64,000 bases of DNA, from positions 1 to 64,000 of the forward strand of contig NZ_JAERUC010000184.1 of NCBI RefSeq assembly GCF_016745505.1. Direction: 5' to 3'. Below, one piece after another: positions 7,837-14,746 of the stretch. Numbering within the stretch: the stretch's first letter is position 1; each line of letters opens with the position of its first letter. Source of the DNA: Streptomyces silvae. GTDB lineage: Bacteria; Actinomycetota; Actinomycetes; Streptomycetales; Streptomycetaceae. A program made the translations under genes and the position numbers. The notes beneath the pieces are model-generated. The model was given only the letters and a program-made list of their open reading frames with translations. It had not been told where the DNA came from and did no database searches.

Positions 7837-8847
7837 TCAGCGCGTGGCGGTCATGGCTGCGAAGAGCACGACGTTGTCCTGGTAGCCGGACTTCTTGTCG
7901 TACGGGCCTCCGCAGGTGATCACCCGAAGTTCGGGCCGGCTGGAGGGGCCATAGACCTTCTCGTCGGGGAAGTCGGCCTTGTCGTAGACCCCGACGGCGT
8001 AGACGGTGAACACGGCGATGCGCCCGTCGGCCCGGATGATGTCGACGGTGGCGCCCTTGCGCACGGAACCCAGCCCGTGGAAGACACCGGGCCCCATGCT
8101 GGTGTCGACGTGGCCGGTCGTGACGGCGGTGCCGACGGCTCCGGGAACCGTGCCGCCGGCGTACCAGCCCGCGAGTACGGGGTTGTTGTCGGGCGGGGGG
8201 ACGAGAGCGCCGGTCGCGTTCAGAGCGAGCTTCATCATGGGCGCGTCCACCTTGATGGCCGGGATCCGCAGCCGGAGCGGTGTCGAGGGCGGGAGCGGCC
8301 GTACGGCGGGGATGGAGGAGACCGGGCGGGGCGCGGTGGTGCGGCCGGATGGGGGGCCGGCGGAGGGCGAGCCCGACGGGCCGGCCGGGGCAGGGGCCGG
8401 GGGGATCGTCAGGGCGGGGCCGGTCCACAGGGGGGCCAGGGGGGCGGGGCGGTAAGGCGGTCGGGACAGCGGCGCCGGAGTCGTGGAGGGCCGGCGCAGA
8501 TAGGAGGGCGGCTCGGGGGCCTGAGGTTCCCCGGACAGGTAGAGGGGAGCACCCGCAGGGCCGGAGACCTGCCGGGCGCCGGGCCCTTGGGGAGCGCTGC
8601 CGGCGGGGGACGCGGTGGCGGACGGCACGGGGGCGGACGGCACGCGGGCTGCTGTTCCGGCGGCCGAGGCCGCGGCCGACGCGGGGGCCGAGGCGGTGGC
8701 CGCGCTTCCGGCGGCCGGCGGCTGGGGCGGCCGGTCGTCGCGCAGGCCGCTCATCACCAGTGCTGTGCCCGCCACCAGGGCCCAGACGAGGTGCTTGACC
8801 GCCGGGAACGACGGGGGTGCCGTACTGGGGGTACGCCCGGATTCCAT
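7837..8847 (-). CDS. Class E/F sortase with long proline/alanine-rich linker
   Basis: Membrane-anchored transpeptidase of 336 residues. An N-terminal hydrophobic anchor (about residues 17-38, VKHLVWALVAGTALVMSGL) is followed by about 130 residues of Pro/Ala/Ser-rich linker. A compact sortase domain then begins near residue 195 (LRIPAIKVDAPMM). The catalytic pair is visible as His246 in TTGHVD and Cys312 in VITCGG, and the C-terminus DNVVLFA matches class F-type actinobacterial sortases. The start was set at ATG 8847, directly before the anchor; upstream in-frame sequence is low-complexity. It lies 119 bases downstream of the secreted-protein gene in the same orientation, with two hairpins between. 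Substrates are uncertain. Confidence 0.85.
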   Translation of the reverse strand: MESGRTPSTAPPSFPAVKHLVWALVAGTALVMSGLRDDRPPQPPAAGSAATASAPASAAASAAGTAARVPSAPVPSATASPAGSAPQGPGARQVSGPAGAPLYLSGEPQAPEPPSYLRRPSTTPAPLSRPPYRPAPLAPLWTGPALTIPPAPAPAGPSGSPSAGPPSGRTTAPRPVSSIPAVRPLPPSTPLRLRIPAIKVDAPMMKLALNATGALVPPPDNNPVLAGWYAGGTVPGAVGTAVTTGHVDTSMGPGVFHGLGSVRKGATVDIIRADGRIAVFTVYAVGVYDKADFPDEKVYGPSSRPELRVITCGGPYDKKSGYQDNVVLFAAMTATR

Positions 8848-8901
8848 CGTGTGCCTCTGCTTCCGCGTGTGCCTCCGCCTCGCAGCGGGTGGGGAGGGGG
8901 G

Positions 8902-8943
8902 CGTCCTCGGGCCCGGTCGGGACGGTGTCCGGGCCCGAGGACG
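8902..8943 (-). terminator. Strong hairpin between secreted-protein gene and sortase gene
   Basis: Perfect 15-bp inverted repeat (arms 8902-8916 and 8929-8943, core CTCGGGCCCGG) with a 12-base loop. It lies 24 bases past the stop of the secreted-protein gene and 54 bases before the sortase start. It could act as a terminator or as an attenuator lowering sortase expression relative to its neighbour. Confidence 0.7.
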
Positions 8944-8965
8944 TACGGCGGCCGTGCGCCGTACG
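8942..8965 (-). terminator. Second hairpin directly after the secreted-protein gene
   Basis: Inverted repeat CGTACGGCG / CGCCGTACG (8942-8950, 8957-8965) with a 6-base loop, starting one base after the stop codon. It shares two bases with the larger hairpin at 8902-8943, so the two stems partly compete. Confidence 0.55.
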
Positions 8966-8966
8966 G

Positions 8967-9470
8967 TCAGGAACGGGCCGCTGTGGCCGTCCTGCGGCGC
9001 ATCCGGACCACTCCCCCGGCGGCGGCCGCGGCGAGCAGCACACTGCCCGCGGCGAGCTGCGTGCCCTGGTCGGTGGGGGCGCCGAAGCCCGCGTCCACCC
9101 CGCCGGAGGGGGCGCGCTCGACGATCCGGTACGTGTCCGTGATCCTGGTCCGCGGCGGGCACTTCACCGTGACGGTGTCCGTGCCCGGCCGGGTGCCCGG
9201 CGGGATGTCGAAGACGCCGACGAGGACACCCGCCCGGTCGCCCGCGAAGAGGTGGAAGGCCCCTCCCGCCTGGGACGTCCCCTTGCCGTAGGTCTCCTTG
9301 CCGCAGGCCCCGGTGGTGACGGTGACCTGCGAGCCCGGCGTGGCCGCCGCCGGGGTGATGCGAATGGTCTGTTCACCGGAAGGGCCGGCCGCCGCTTCCG
9401 CGGCCGGAGCCACGAGCGCGAGAGAACCTACGGCCAGACAGATACCCGCAACGATGCGTGTGTTGCGCAT
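8967..9470 (-). CDS. Secreted, C-terminally membrane-anchored protein next to sortase
   Basis: Protein of 167 residues. It has a classic Sec signal peptide (MRNTRIVAGICLAV... cleavage near AEAAAG, about residue 29), a beta-rich ectodomain with two cysteines (ACGKE and KCPPR) probably in a disulfide, and a C-terminal hydrophobic segment (LAAGSVLLAAAAAGGVV) followed by RMRRR. This is the layout of a surface-anchored protein, but I see no LPXTG-type motif before the membrane segment. The start is supported by GGAGG seven bases upstream. It is transcribed in the same direction as the downstream sortase, so a functional link is plausible. Function unknown. Confidence 0.8.
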   Translation of the reverse strand: MRNTRIVAGICLAVGSLALVAPAAEAAAGPSGEQTIRITPAAATPGSQVTVTTGACGKETYGKGTSQAGGAFHLFAGDRAGVLVGVFDIPPGTRPGTDTVTVKCPPRTRITDTYRIVERAPSGGVDAGFGAPTDQGTQLAAGSVLLAAAAAGGVVRMRRRTATAARS

Positions 9471-9757
9471 GTGGATCCTCCAACGGGAGCAGGGTCCGGC
9501 CCGTCTGCGCGGCACCTCTGCTGTGCTCCGTTGTCGAGGCAACCGACAGTCCGTCACCCCCGCAACACGCCTCCGCCGCTCCCGTCACCCGGCCGGTCCC
9601 GCCACCTCGCCGCCCTGGCGCCCGTTTCCCCAGGTCACCTCTTTCCGGCCCGGGAGCTGAGGAGGTATCACACCCAGGACGGCGAACGGCGTAAGCAGGC
9701 TGCCGCGACCAGCGTCGGCGGCGGCCCACTGTCCGCCGCCAGGTCCGGGGAACAGGC

Positions 9758-11368
9758 TCAGCTGCTCGTGCCCGGCGCCGGGGCGACGGGCTCCTGAACC
9801 TTCGCGGTCCCGGATGCCTCGGCTCTCGAAGTCGCGGTCCGGGATGCCTCGGCCTCGGATGCTTCGGTCCCGGAGAACCGGTCGCGCAGCTCTCGCTTGA
9901 GGATCTTGCCGCTGGCGTTGCGCGGGAGTTCACCGACGAACAGGACCCGCTTCGGCGCCTTGAAGTGGGCGAGTGCGTCGCGGGCGTGCTCGATGAGATC
10001 GGACTCCGAGGCCTCACCGCGGAGCACCACGACCGCGGTGACCGCTTCGATCCAGCGCTCGTCGGGCAGTCCCACCACGGCCGCCTCGGCCACCGCGGGA
10101 TGCGTGTAGAGAGCATCCTCGACCTGCCGGGAGGCGACGAGCACGCCGCCCGAATTGATGACGTCCTTCACCCGGTCGACGACCGTGAAGTAGCCCTCCG
10201 GGTCGCGTACGGCGAGGTCGCCGGAGTGGAACCAGCCGTCGCGGAATGCCTCCGCACTCTCCTCCGGCTTGTCCCAGTACCCCCGGCACAGCTGCGGGGA
10301 GCGGTAGACCACTTCGCCCGCCGTTCCGTCCGGCACCTCCGTGCCGTCCTCGTCGACCACCTTCGCCTCGACGAAGAGCACGGGACGCCCGCAGGAGTCC
10401 ATCCGCCCCTCGTGCTCGTCGGGTCCGAGGACGGTGGCGAGGGGGCCGATCTCGCTCTGGCCGAAGCAGTTGTAGAAGGCCAGCTCCGGCAGCCGCTCGC
10501 GCAGTCGTTCCAGCACGGGCACGGGCATGATCGACGCGCCGTAGTAGGCCTTGCGCAGGGATCCGAGGTCGCGGGTCGCGAACTCGGGGTGGTTGGCGAG
10601 TCCGATCCAGACGGTCGGCGGCGCGAAGAGGCTGTCCGCCCGGCCCGCCTCGACCAGGTCGAAGATCCGGACGGCGTCCGGGGCGTCGAGGATGGTGTTC
10701 TCGGCGCCCACCGCGAGGTACGGCAGCAGGAACACATGCATCTGGGCGGAGTGGTAGAGGGGCAGCGAGTGCACCGGCCGGTCGGTGGCCCGCAGGTCGA
10801 GGGCGGTGACGGCACTGACGTACTCGTGGACCAGCGCTCCGTGCGTCATCATCGCGCCCTTGGGCTGGGCGGTCGTCCCGGAGGTGTAGAGCAGCTGGAC
10901 CAGGTCGTCGGCGCCGGGTTCGCGTTCGGGGGTGAAGGGGCGCGGGGTGGCCAGTTCGTCCAGGAGGGAGTCCGGTGCGTCGCGCAGGGCCCGCACGGTG
11001 TGGCCCGCCGGGACGCGCGGCGCGAGACCGGGGTCGGTGAGGACGAGCGCGCTGCCGGACTGGCCGAGGATGTACGCCAGGTCCTCGCCGGTGAGGTTCT
11101 GGTTGACCGGAACATGGATCAGTCCGGCCCGGGCGCAGGCCAGATAGGCGATCAGGTACACGTCCGAGTTGTGGGCGTAGGAGGCCACGCGGTCGCCGGG
11201 GCGCAGTCCGTGCGCCTCGGTCAGCACCGCGGCCGCCGTGCTGACCGCCTCGTCCAGGGCGGCGTAGGTCCATGACCGCTCGGCGTACCGCACGGCGGTG
11301 CGCCCGGGGGTGCGCCGTGCGCTGCGGGTCAGGACGCCGTCCACTGTGCTGCTGCGTACACCTGTCAT
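9758..11368 (-). CDS. AMP-dependent acyl-CoA synthetase (fatty-acid-CoA ligase type)
   Basis: Adenylate-forming enzyme of 536 residues that would activate a carboxylic acid to its CoA thioester. It shows the P-loop-like motif LLYTSGTTAQPKGAM (near residue 165), the adenine-binding FYNCFGQSEIGP motif, the GWFHSGDLAV hinge motif and the C-terminal catalytic lysine in NASGKILKREL. The last 35 or so residues after the fold are a low-complexity Glu/Ala/Ser tail encoded by imperfect DNA repeats (9795-9870). ATG 11368 starts just before the conserved N-terminus; AGGA lies about 9 bases upstream. Substrate class (medium or long chain versus aryl acid) cannot be told from sequence alone. It stands alone, 287 bases from the next gene, where I see no further feature. 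Confidence 0.88.
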   Translation of the reverse strand: MTGVRSSTVDGVLTRSARRTPGRTAVRYAERSWTYAALDEAVSTAAAVLTEAHGLRPGDRVASYAHNSDVYLIAYLACARAGLIHVPVNQNLTGEDLAYILGQSGSALVLTDPGLAPRVPAGHTVRALRDAPDSLLDELATPRPFTPEREPGADDLVQLLYTSGTTAQPKGAMMTHGALVHEYVSAVTALDLRATDRPVHSLPLYHSAQMHVFLLPYLAVGAENTILDAPDAVRIFDLVEAGRADSLFAPPTVWIGLANHPEFATRDLGSLRKAYYGASIMPVPVLERLRERLPELAFYNCFGQSEIGPLATVLGPDEHEGRMDSCGRPVLFVEAKVVDEDGTEVPDGTAGEVVYRSPQLCRGYWDKPEESAEAFRDGWFHSGDLAVRDPEGYFTVVDRVKDVINSGGVLVASRQVEDALYTHPAVAEAAVVGLPDERWIEAVTAVVVLRGEASESDLIEHARDALAHFKAPKRVLFVGELPRNASGKILKRELRDRFSGTEASEAEASRTATSRAEASGTAKVQEPVAPAPGTSS

Positions 11369-11585
11369 GGCGTGATCCTGGGCGGCGGGTCGCCGGGGGT
11401 CAAGAGCCCGGAGCGCCCGTGTCGGCCCCCGCCTCCGCGCGGCCGGCCGTTCGGCGTCGTACACCGGGTCCACCCCGGTCAGCTGACGGTTCGTCAAATT
11501 CTTTGTCCTGCGAGGGGTCCCACGGGCGGCGGCGGTGACAGTACCCTCTGCTCCGGCAGGAAGTTTCACCACCGTACGATATTTC

Positions 11586-11598
11586 GAAAGTTACTTTC
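11586..11598. promoter_or_regulatory. Palindrome GAAAGT-T-ACTTTC upstream of serine hydrolase
   Basis: Perfect 6-bp inverted repeat around one central base, 37 bases before the start of the serine hydrolase. A second pairing (CGAAAG 11585-11590 with CTTTCG 11608-11613) overlaps it. The GAAA/TTTC theme recurs twice upstream of the xylanase gene in this window, so a common regulator is possible. Confidence 0.5.
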
Positions 11599-11635
11599 AC
11601 GCGGGTGCTTTCGACATGAGGGGAAGGGGTTCCGG

Positions 11636-13498
11636 ATGACCGGAGACGTGTCGGGACGGGGAATGAGCCGTCGGGGGCTGGGCGGCGGGATACTGGCCCT
11701 GGGCGGAGCGTTCGCCCTCGCTCCGATCCCCTTCGCGGGTGCTGCGGGAGCGGCGGCCGGCGCCGGGCGGGTGACGCAGCAGCCCGGCGGTACAGCATCG
11801 GGAACCGGGACGGGTATGGGATCAGGACGGGGCGGACCGACCCTGCGCCGCGGGTCGGCCGCACGGGCCGGGCTGCTGCCGGACCAGCTCGACCTGCTCG
11901 TCTCGGACGCGGAGAAGTACCTCGCCGACTCCCCCGCGCACCCCTGGTACGCGGGCGCGGTCCTGCTGGCCGGCCGGGGCGGCACCGTCGCCCTGCACCG
12001 GCCCATCGGCCACGCCGTGCGCTATGCGGCGTACGACGAGGCGACCGACACCGGCGTGGAGTTTCCGCCGGACCAGCAGATCGCGATGGCCGAGGACACG
12101 GTCTTCGACCTGGCCTCGGTGTCCAAGCTGTTCACCTCGATCCTCGCCGTGCAGCAGATCGAGCGGGGCGCGCTGGAGCTGGAGGCGCCGGTCGCGTCCT
12201 ACCTCCCCCATTTCGCCGGCGGCGGCAAGCAGGACATCACGGTCCGTCAGCTGCTGACGCACACCTCGGGCTTCCGGGCCTGGATCCCGCTCTACTCGGA
12301 GCCGACCCGCGAGGGGAAGCTGCGCATGCTCTGGGACGAGGTCCCGGCCTCGCCTCCCGGTACGGCGTACCTCTACTCCGACCTCAACCTGATCTCGCTC
12401 CAGCTGATCCTGGAGAAGATCACCGGTCGCACCGAGGACGCCCTGCTCCGCGACGAGATCACCGCTCCACTCGGGATGCACCGCACCCGGTACAACCCGC
12501 CCGCCTCCTGGAAGCCGAAGATCGCGGCCACCGAGGATGCCCGGCTGCCCTGGTCGGGGCTGGAGCGCGGGCTGGTGTGGGGCGAGGTCCATGACGAGAA
12601 CGCGTACAGCCTGGGAGGGGTCGCCGGTCACGCGGGGGTCTTCTCCTGCGCCTGGGATCTGGCCGTGCTGGCCCGCGCCCTGCTCAACGGCGGGAGTTAC
12701 GGCTCGGCGCGGATCCTGTCCGAGAAGTCCGTGGAGCTGCTGTTCACGGACTTCAACACCGCGTTCCCCGGAGACGAGCACGGTCTGGGCTTCGAGCTCT
12801 ACCAGCACTGGTACATGGGCGCGATGGCCACGCCGCGCACCGCGGGCCACACGGGGTTCACCGGGACGAGCCTGGTCCTCGATCCGACCACGGACTCGTT
12901 CCTGATCGTCCTGGGCAACTCCGTCCATCCCGTACGCAGCTGGCGTTCCGGCAGTGCTCCGCGGGTCGCGACGGCCAACCGGATGGCGCGCGCGGTGCCC
13001 GTCAGGCCGTCGCGGGGCCGTACCGCCTGGTTCTCCGGCATGGCGAGCGCCTCCACCGCGACGCTCACGCTGCCCGCGCTGCGCCCGGCGTCCTCACGCC
13101 CGTCACTGAGCTGCGCCTTGTGGTGGGACACCGAGCCGGCCTCGGACGTCCTCCGCCTGGAGGCCTCGTCGGACTCCGGGACGACATGGCGGCCCGTACC
13201 CTTCACCACCGTACCGACGCAGGGTGACCGGCCCAGGGAGTCGACGCCCCACCCGGACGGCTCGGTCTCGGGCTGGTCGGGGCGCGTCTGGCACCGGCTC
13301 GAGGCGGACCTGAAGGCATGGCGGGGCACCGAGGTGCAACTCCGCTGGCGTTACGTCACCGACCAGTTGTACGTCGGGCGCGGGGTGTACGTGGACGGGG
13401 TGCGGGTCGAGGACGCCGGCCGTACGCTCTTCGACGACGGCAGGCCGCGTGACGCCGGGCGCGTGGAGGCGACGGGGTGGACCGTCTCCTCCGACTGA
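11636..13498 (+). CDS. Tat-exported serine hydrolase (beta-lactamase/esterase fold) with C-terminal beta-sandwich
   Basis: Protein of 620 residues. The N-terminus has a twin-arginine signal (MSRRGLGGG then a hydrophobic stretch). The class C beta-lactamase/penicillin-binding-like domain (about 75-440) shows Ser161-x-x-Lys164 (SVSK), a Tyr247 motif (YSDLN) and a H405-T-G triad in place of KTG, which favours an esterase or carboxypeptidase over a true beta-lactamase. From about residue 460 a separate beta-rich domain with several Trp residues (LSCALWWDTE, YVDGVRVEDAG) resembles jelly-roll adhesion domains. ATG 11636 has GGAAGGGG upstream; an internal ATG at the SRRG motif (11665) is an alternative. 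The stop codon lies inside a 13-bp tandem repeat. Confidence 0.82.
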   Translation: MTGDVSGRGMSRRGLGGGILALGGAFALAPIPFAGAAGAAAGAGRVTQQPGGTASGTGTGMGSGRGGPTLRRGSAARAGLLPDQLDLLVSDAEKYLADSPAHPWYAGAVLLAGRGGTVALHRPIGHAVRYAAYDEATDTGVEFPPDQQIAMAEDTVFDLASVSKLFTSILAVQQIERGALELEAPVASYLPHFAGGGKQDITVRQLLTHTSGFRAWIPLYSEPTREGKLRMLWDEVPASPPGTAYLYSDLNLISLQLILEKITGRTEDALLRDEITAPLGMHRTRYNPPASWKPKIAATEDARLPWSGLERGLVWGEVHDENAYSLGGVAGHAGVFSCAWDLAVLARALLNGGSYGSARILSEKSVELLFTDFNTAFPGDEHGLGFELYQHWYMGAMATPRTAGHTGFTGTSLVLDPTTDSFLIVLGNSVHPVRSWRSGSAPRVATANRMARAVPVRPSRGRTAWFSGMASASTATLTLPALRPASSRPSLSCALWWDTEPASDVLRLEASSDSGTTWRPVPFTTVPTQGDRPRESTPHPDGSVSGWSGRVWHRLEADLKAWRGTEVQLRWRYVTDQLYVGRGVYVDGVRVEDAGRTLFDDGRPRDAGRVEATGWTVSSD

Positions 13499-13559
13499 TT
13501 CCGCCGTCCGGTTCCTCCGGCTGATTCCGGCGGCTGATTCCTCCGGCTGATCCCTCCGG
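13495..13559. repeat. Five tandem 13-bp repeats overlapping a stop codon
   Basis: Five consecutive 13-mers, 13495-13507, 13508-13520, 13521-13533, 13534-13546 and 13547-13559, variants of CTGATTCCTCCGG. The first copy contains the TGA of the serine hydrolase gene. Copies 3-5 differ from each other at two to three positions. It is a small minisatellite between co-directional genes. Confidence 0.85.
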
Positions 13560-13581
13560 CCGGGCGGGTCCGGCTGGTTGG

Positions 13582-14241
13582 ATGGCCGGCATGAACGGAA
13601 CCCAGTCCATAGAGAGCCCGTGGGGCGTGTCGGTGTTCGGGGCGGCGAGCGTGGATGCCGCGCCCGACCTGGCACGCCTCCGCGTCGCGATATCGCAGAC
13701 CAGGAACAAGCCGGGCGAGGCGTTCGCCGCCACCCGGAGCGGGGTGAACGCGATCCGGGAGGTCCTGCGCGGGCACGAGGTGCCGGAGTCCGCCGTGTCC
13801 ACGTCGAGGCTGAACCTGTCGTCGCAGTGGAATTACGGCACCGAGCGCACGTTCGCCGGTTATGAGTGCACGGCCTCGTTCGTGATCGAACTCCGTGAGC
13901 TGGACACGCTGGAGACGGTCCTCATCGACGTCGTGGAGGCCGGGGCCAACGAGGTCCAGGGCGTCGAGTTCGACGTGCGCTCGAAGAAGGAGCTGCGCGC
14001 CCGTGCCCGCACGGCGGCCGTGGCGGCGGCGCGGGAGAAGGCGGCCCTGTACGCGGAGGCGGCCGGTGCGCAGCTCGGGCCCGTCATCCACATCAAGGAC
14101 GTGGACGCCGAGCAGGTGCAGAACTACCGCGGCCACAGCAGCCCCCGGGGCGGTGATGGCGGTGGCGAGGGCGATCTGACGCCCGGCAAGGTGACCGTGT
14201 CCGCGGGGGTCGTCCTCGGCCTCTCGCTCATCGGCGGCTGA
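13582..14241 (+). CDS. SIMPL (DUF541) domain protein
   Basis: Protein of 219 residues (216 if the ATG at 13591 is used). The SIMPL domain spans about residues 12-185: SVFGAASVDAAPD start, LRVAISQTRNKPGEAF, AVSTSRLNLSSQWNYG, YECTASFVIELREL, and RARARTAAVAAAREKAALYAEAAGA, which is the conserved helical segment. The C-terminus is glycine-rich and ends in a short hydrophobic stretch. No signal peptide is visible, unlike many secreted SIMPL proteins. Family function is poorly defined. It is followed by a strong terminator at 14267-14295. Confidence 0.85.
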   Translation: MAGMNGTQSIESPWGVSVFGAASVDAAPDLARLRVAISQTRNKPGEAFAATRSGVNAIREVLRGHEVPESAVSTSRLNLSSQWNYGTERTFAGYECTASFVIELRELDTLETVLIDVVEAGANEVQGVEFDVRSKKELRARARTAAVAAAREKAALYAEAAGAQLGPVIHIKDVDAEQVQNYRGHSSPRGGDGGGEGDLTPGKVTVSAGVVLGLSLIGG

Positions 14242-14266
14242 GCACACGCGCCACGGCGCGACGACG

Positions 14267-14295
14267 GGCGCGGGCCCCCGGCGGGGGCCCGCGCC
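14267..14295 (+). terminator. Terminator after the SIMPL gene
   Basis: Perfect 13-bp inverted repeat (14267-14279 and 14283-14295, core GCGGGCCCCC) with a 3-base loop, 25 bases after the stop, followed by a weak T-containing run (ttcccatttccc). Confidence 0.8.
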
Positions 14296-14385
14296 TTCCC
14301 ATTTCCCGCGCCCCCGCGCTCCCGCACCCCGCACCCCCGCTCCCCCGCTCCCCCGGAGGTCCGTTTCCCCACCCCAGGAGCGGTT

Positions 14386-14396
14386 CGAAAGTTTCG
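14386..14396. promoter_or_regulatory. CGAAAGTTTCG palindrome upstream of xylanase
   Basis: Perfect CGAAA-G-TTTCG palindrome, about 160 bases upstream of the proposed -35 box of the xylanase promoter. Inverted repeats of the CGAAA/TTTCG type are known upstream of Streptomyces xylanase genes and are linked to their induction; I recall this from the literature and have not searched. Confidence 0.6.
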
Positions 14397-14536
14397 CCTC
14401 GCGATGTGAACACATTTCGTCGTGACCGAGTCGGACGAGTGCGATCTTCCCGAGTCCAACCCTGAACGCGCGTGCAGTACGCACCTCTCCGCAGGCCAGG
14501 CCGTCAACACCCCTCATATGAGCGGCTGTTCACTCG

Positions 14537-14546
14537 GAAATGTTTC
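14537..14546. promoter_or_regulatory. GAAA-TG-TTTC palindrome next to xylanase -35
   Basis: Short palindrome related to the one at 14386-14396, ending 12 bases before the proposed -35 box, a position suited to an activator or repressor. Confidence 0.45.
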
Positions 14547-14558
14547 GGAAATGCGACG

Positions 14559-14587
14559 TTGACGTGACTTCCCGTGAAGCGCATACT
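14559..14587 (+). promoter_or_regulatory. Probable xylanase promoter
   Basis: TTGACG (14559-14564), a 17-base spacer, then CATACT (14582-14587). This is a good vegetative-type -35/-10 pair located about 160 bases upstream of the xylanase start codon. Confidence 0.55.
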
Positions 14588-14746
14588 CTCCCTCGCTCCC
14601 CTTGTTCCACAGCTCTTCCCTCCGTCGGCCGACGCCCTTCCCCCGCGTCCGCAGACGGCCGCACAGCACCTCGAACGGTCCGAATCCCCCTGTCCGGGCG
14701 TCCGGTTCGACACGCCCGGCAACCGGAAGAAGAGGCTGGAAACGTG

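Larger units (their letters stand above)
14242..14746. other. 505-base leader/promoter region of the xylanase gene
   Basis: No gene is visible. The region holds the SIMPL terminator (14267-14295), the CGAAA-G-TTTCG palindrome (14386-14396), a GAAA-TG-TTTC palindrome (14537-14546), a probable promoter (14559-14587) and about 150 bases of 5' leader to the xylanase start. Confidence 0.7.

Noticed and set aside
8967..9100. An LPXTG or LAXTG sorting signal at the end of the secreted protein
   Set aside because: I read the region before the membrane helix and found no such pentapeptide; the sortase link rests on proximity only.
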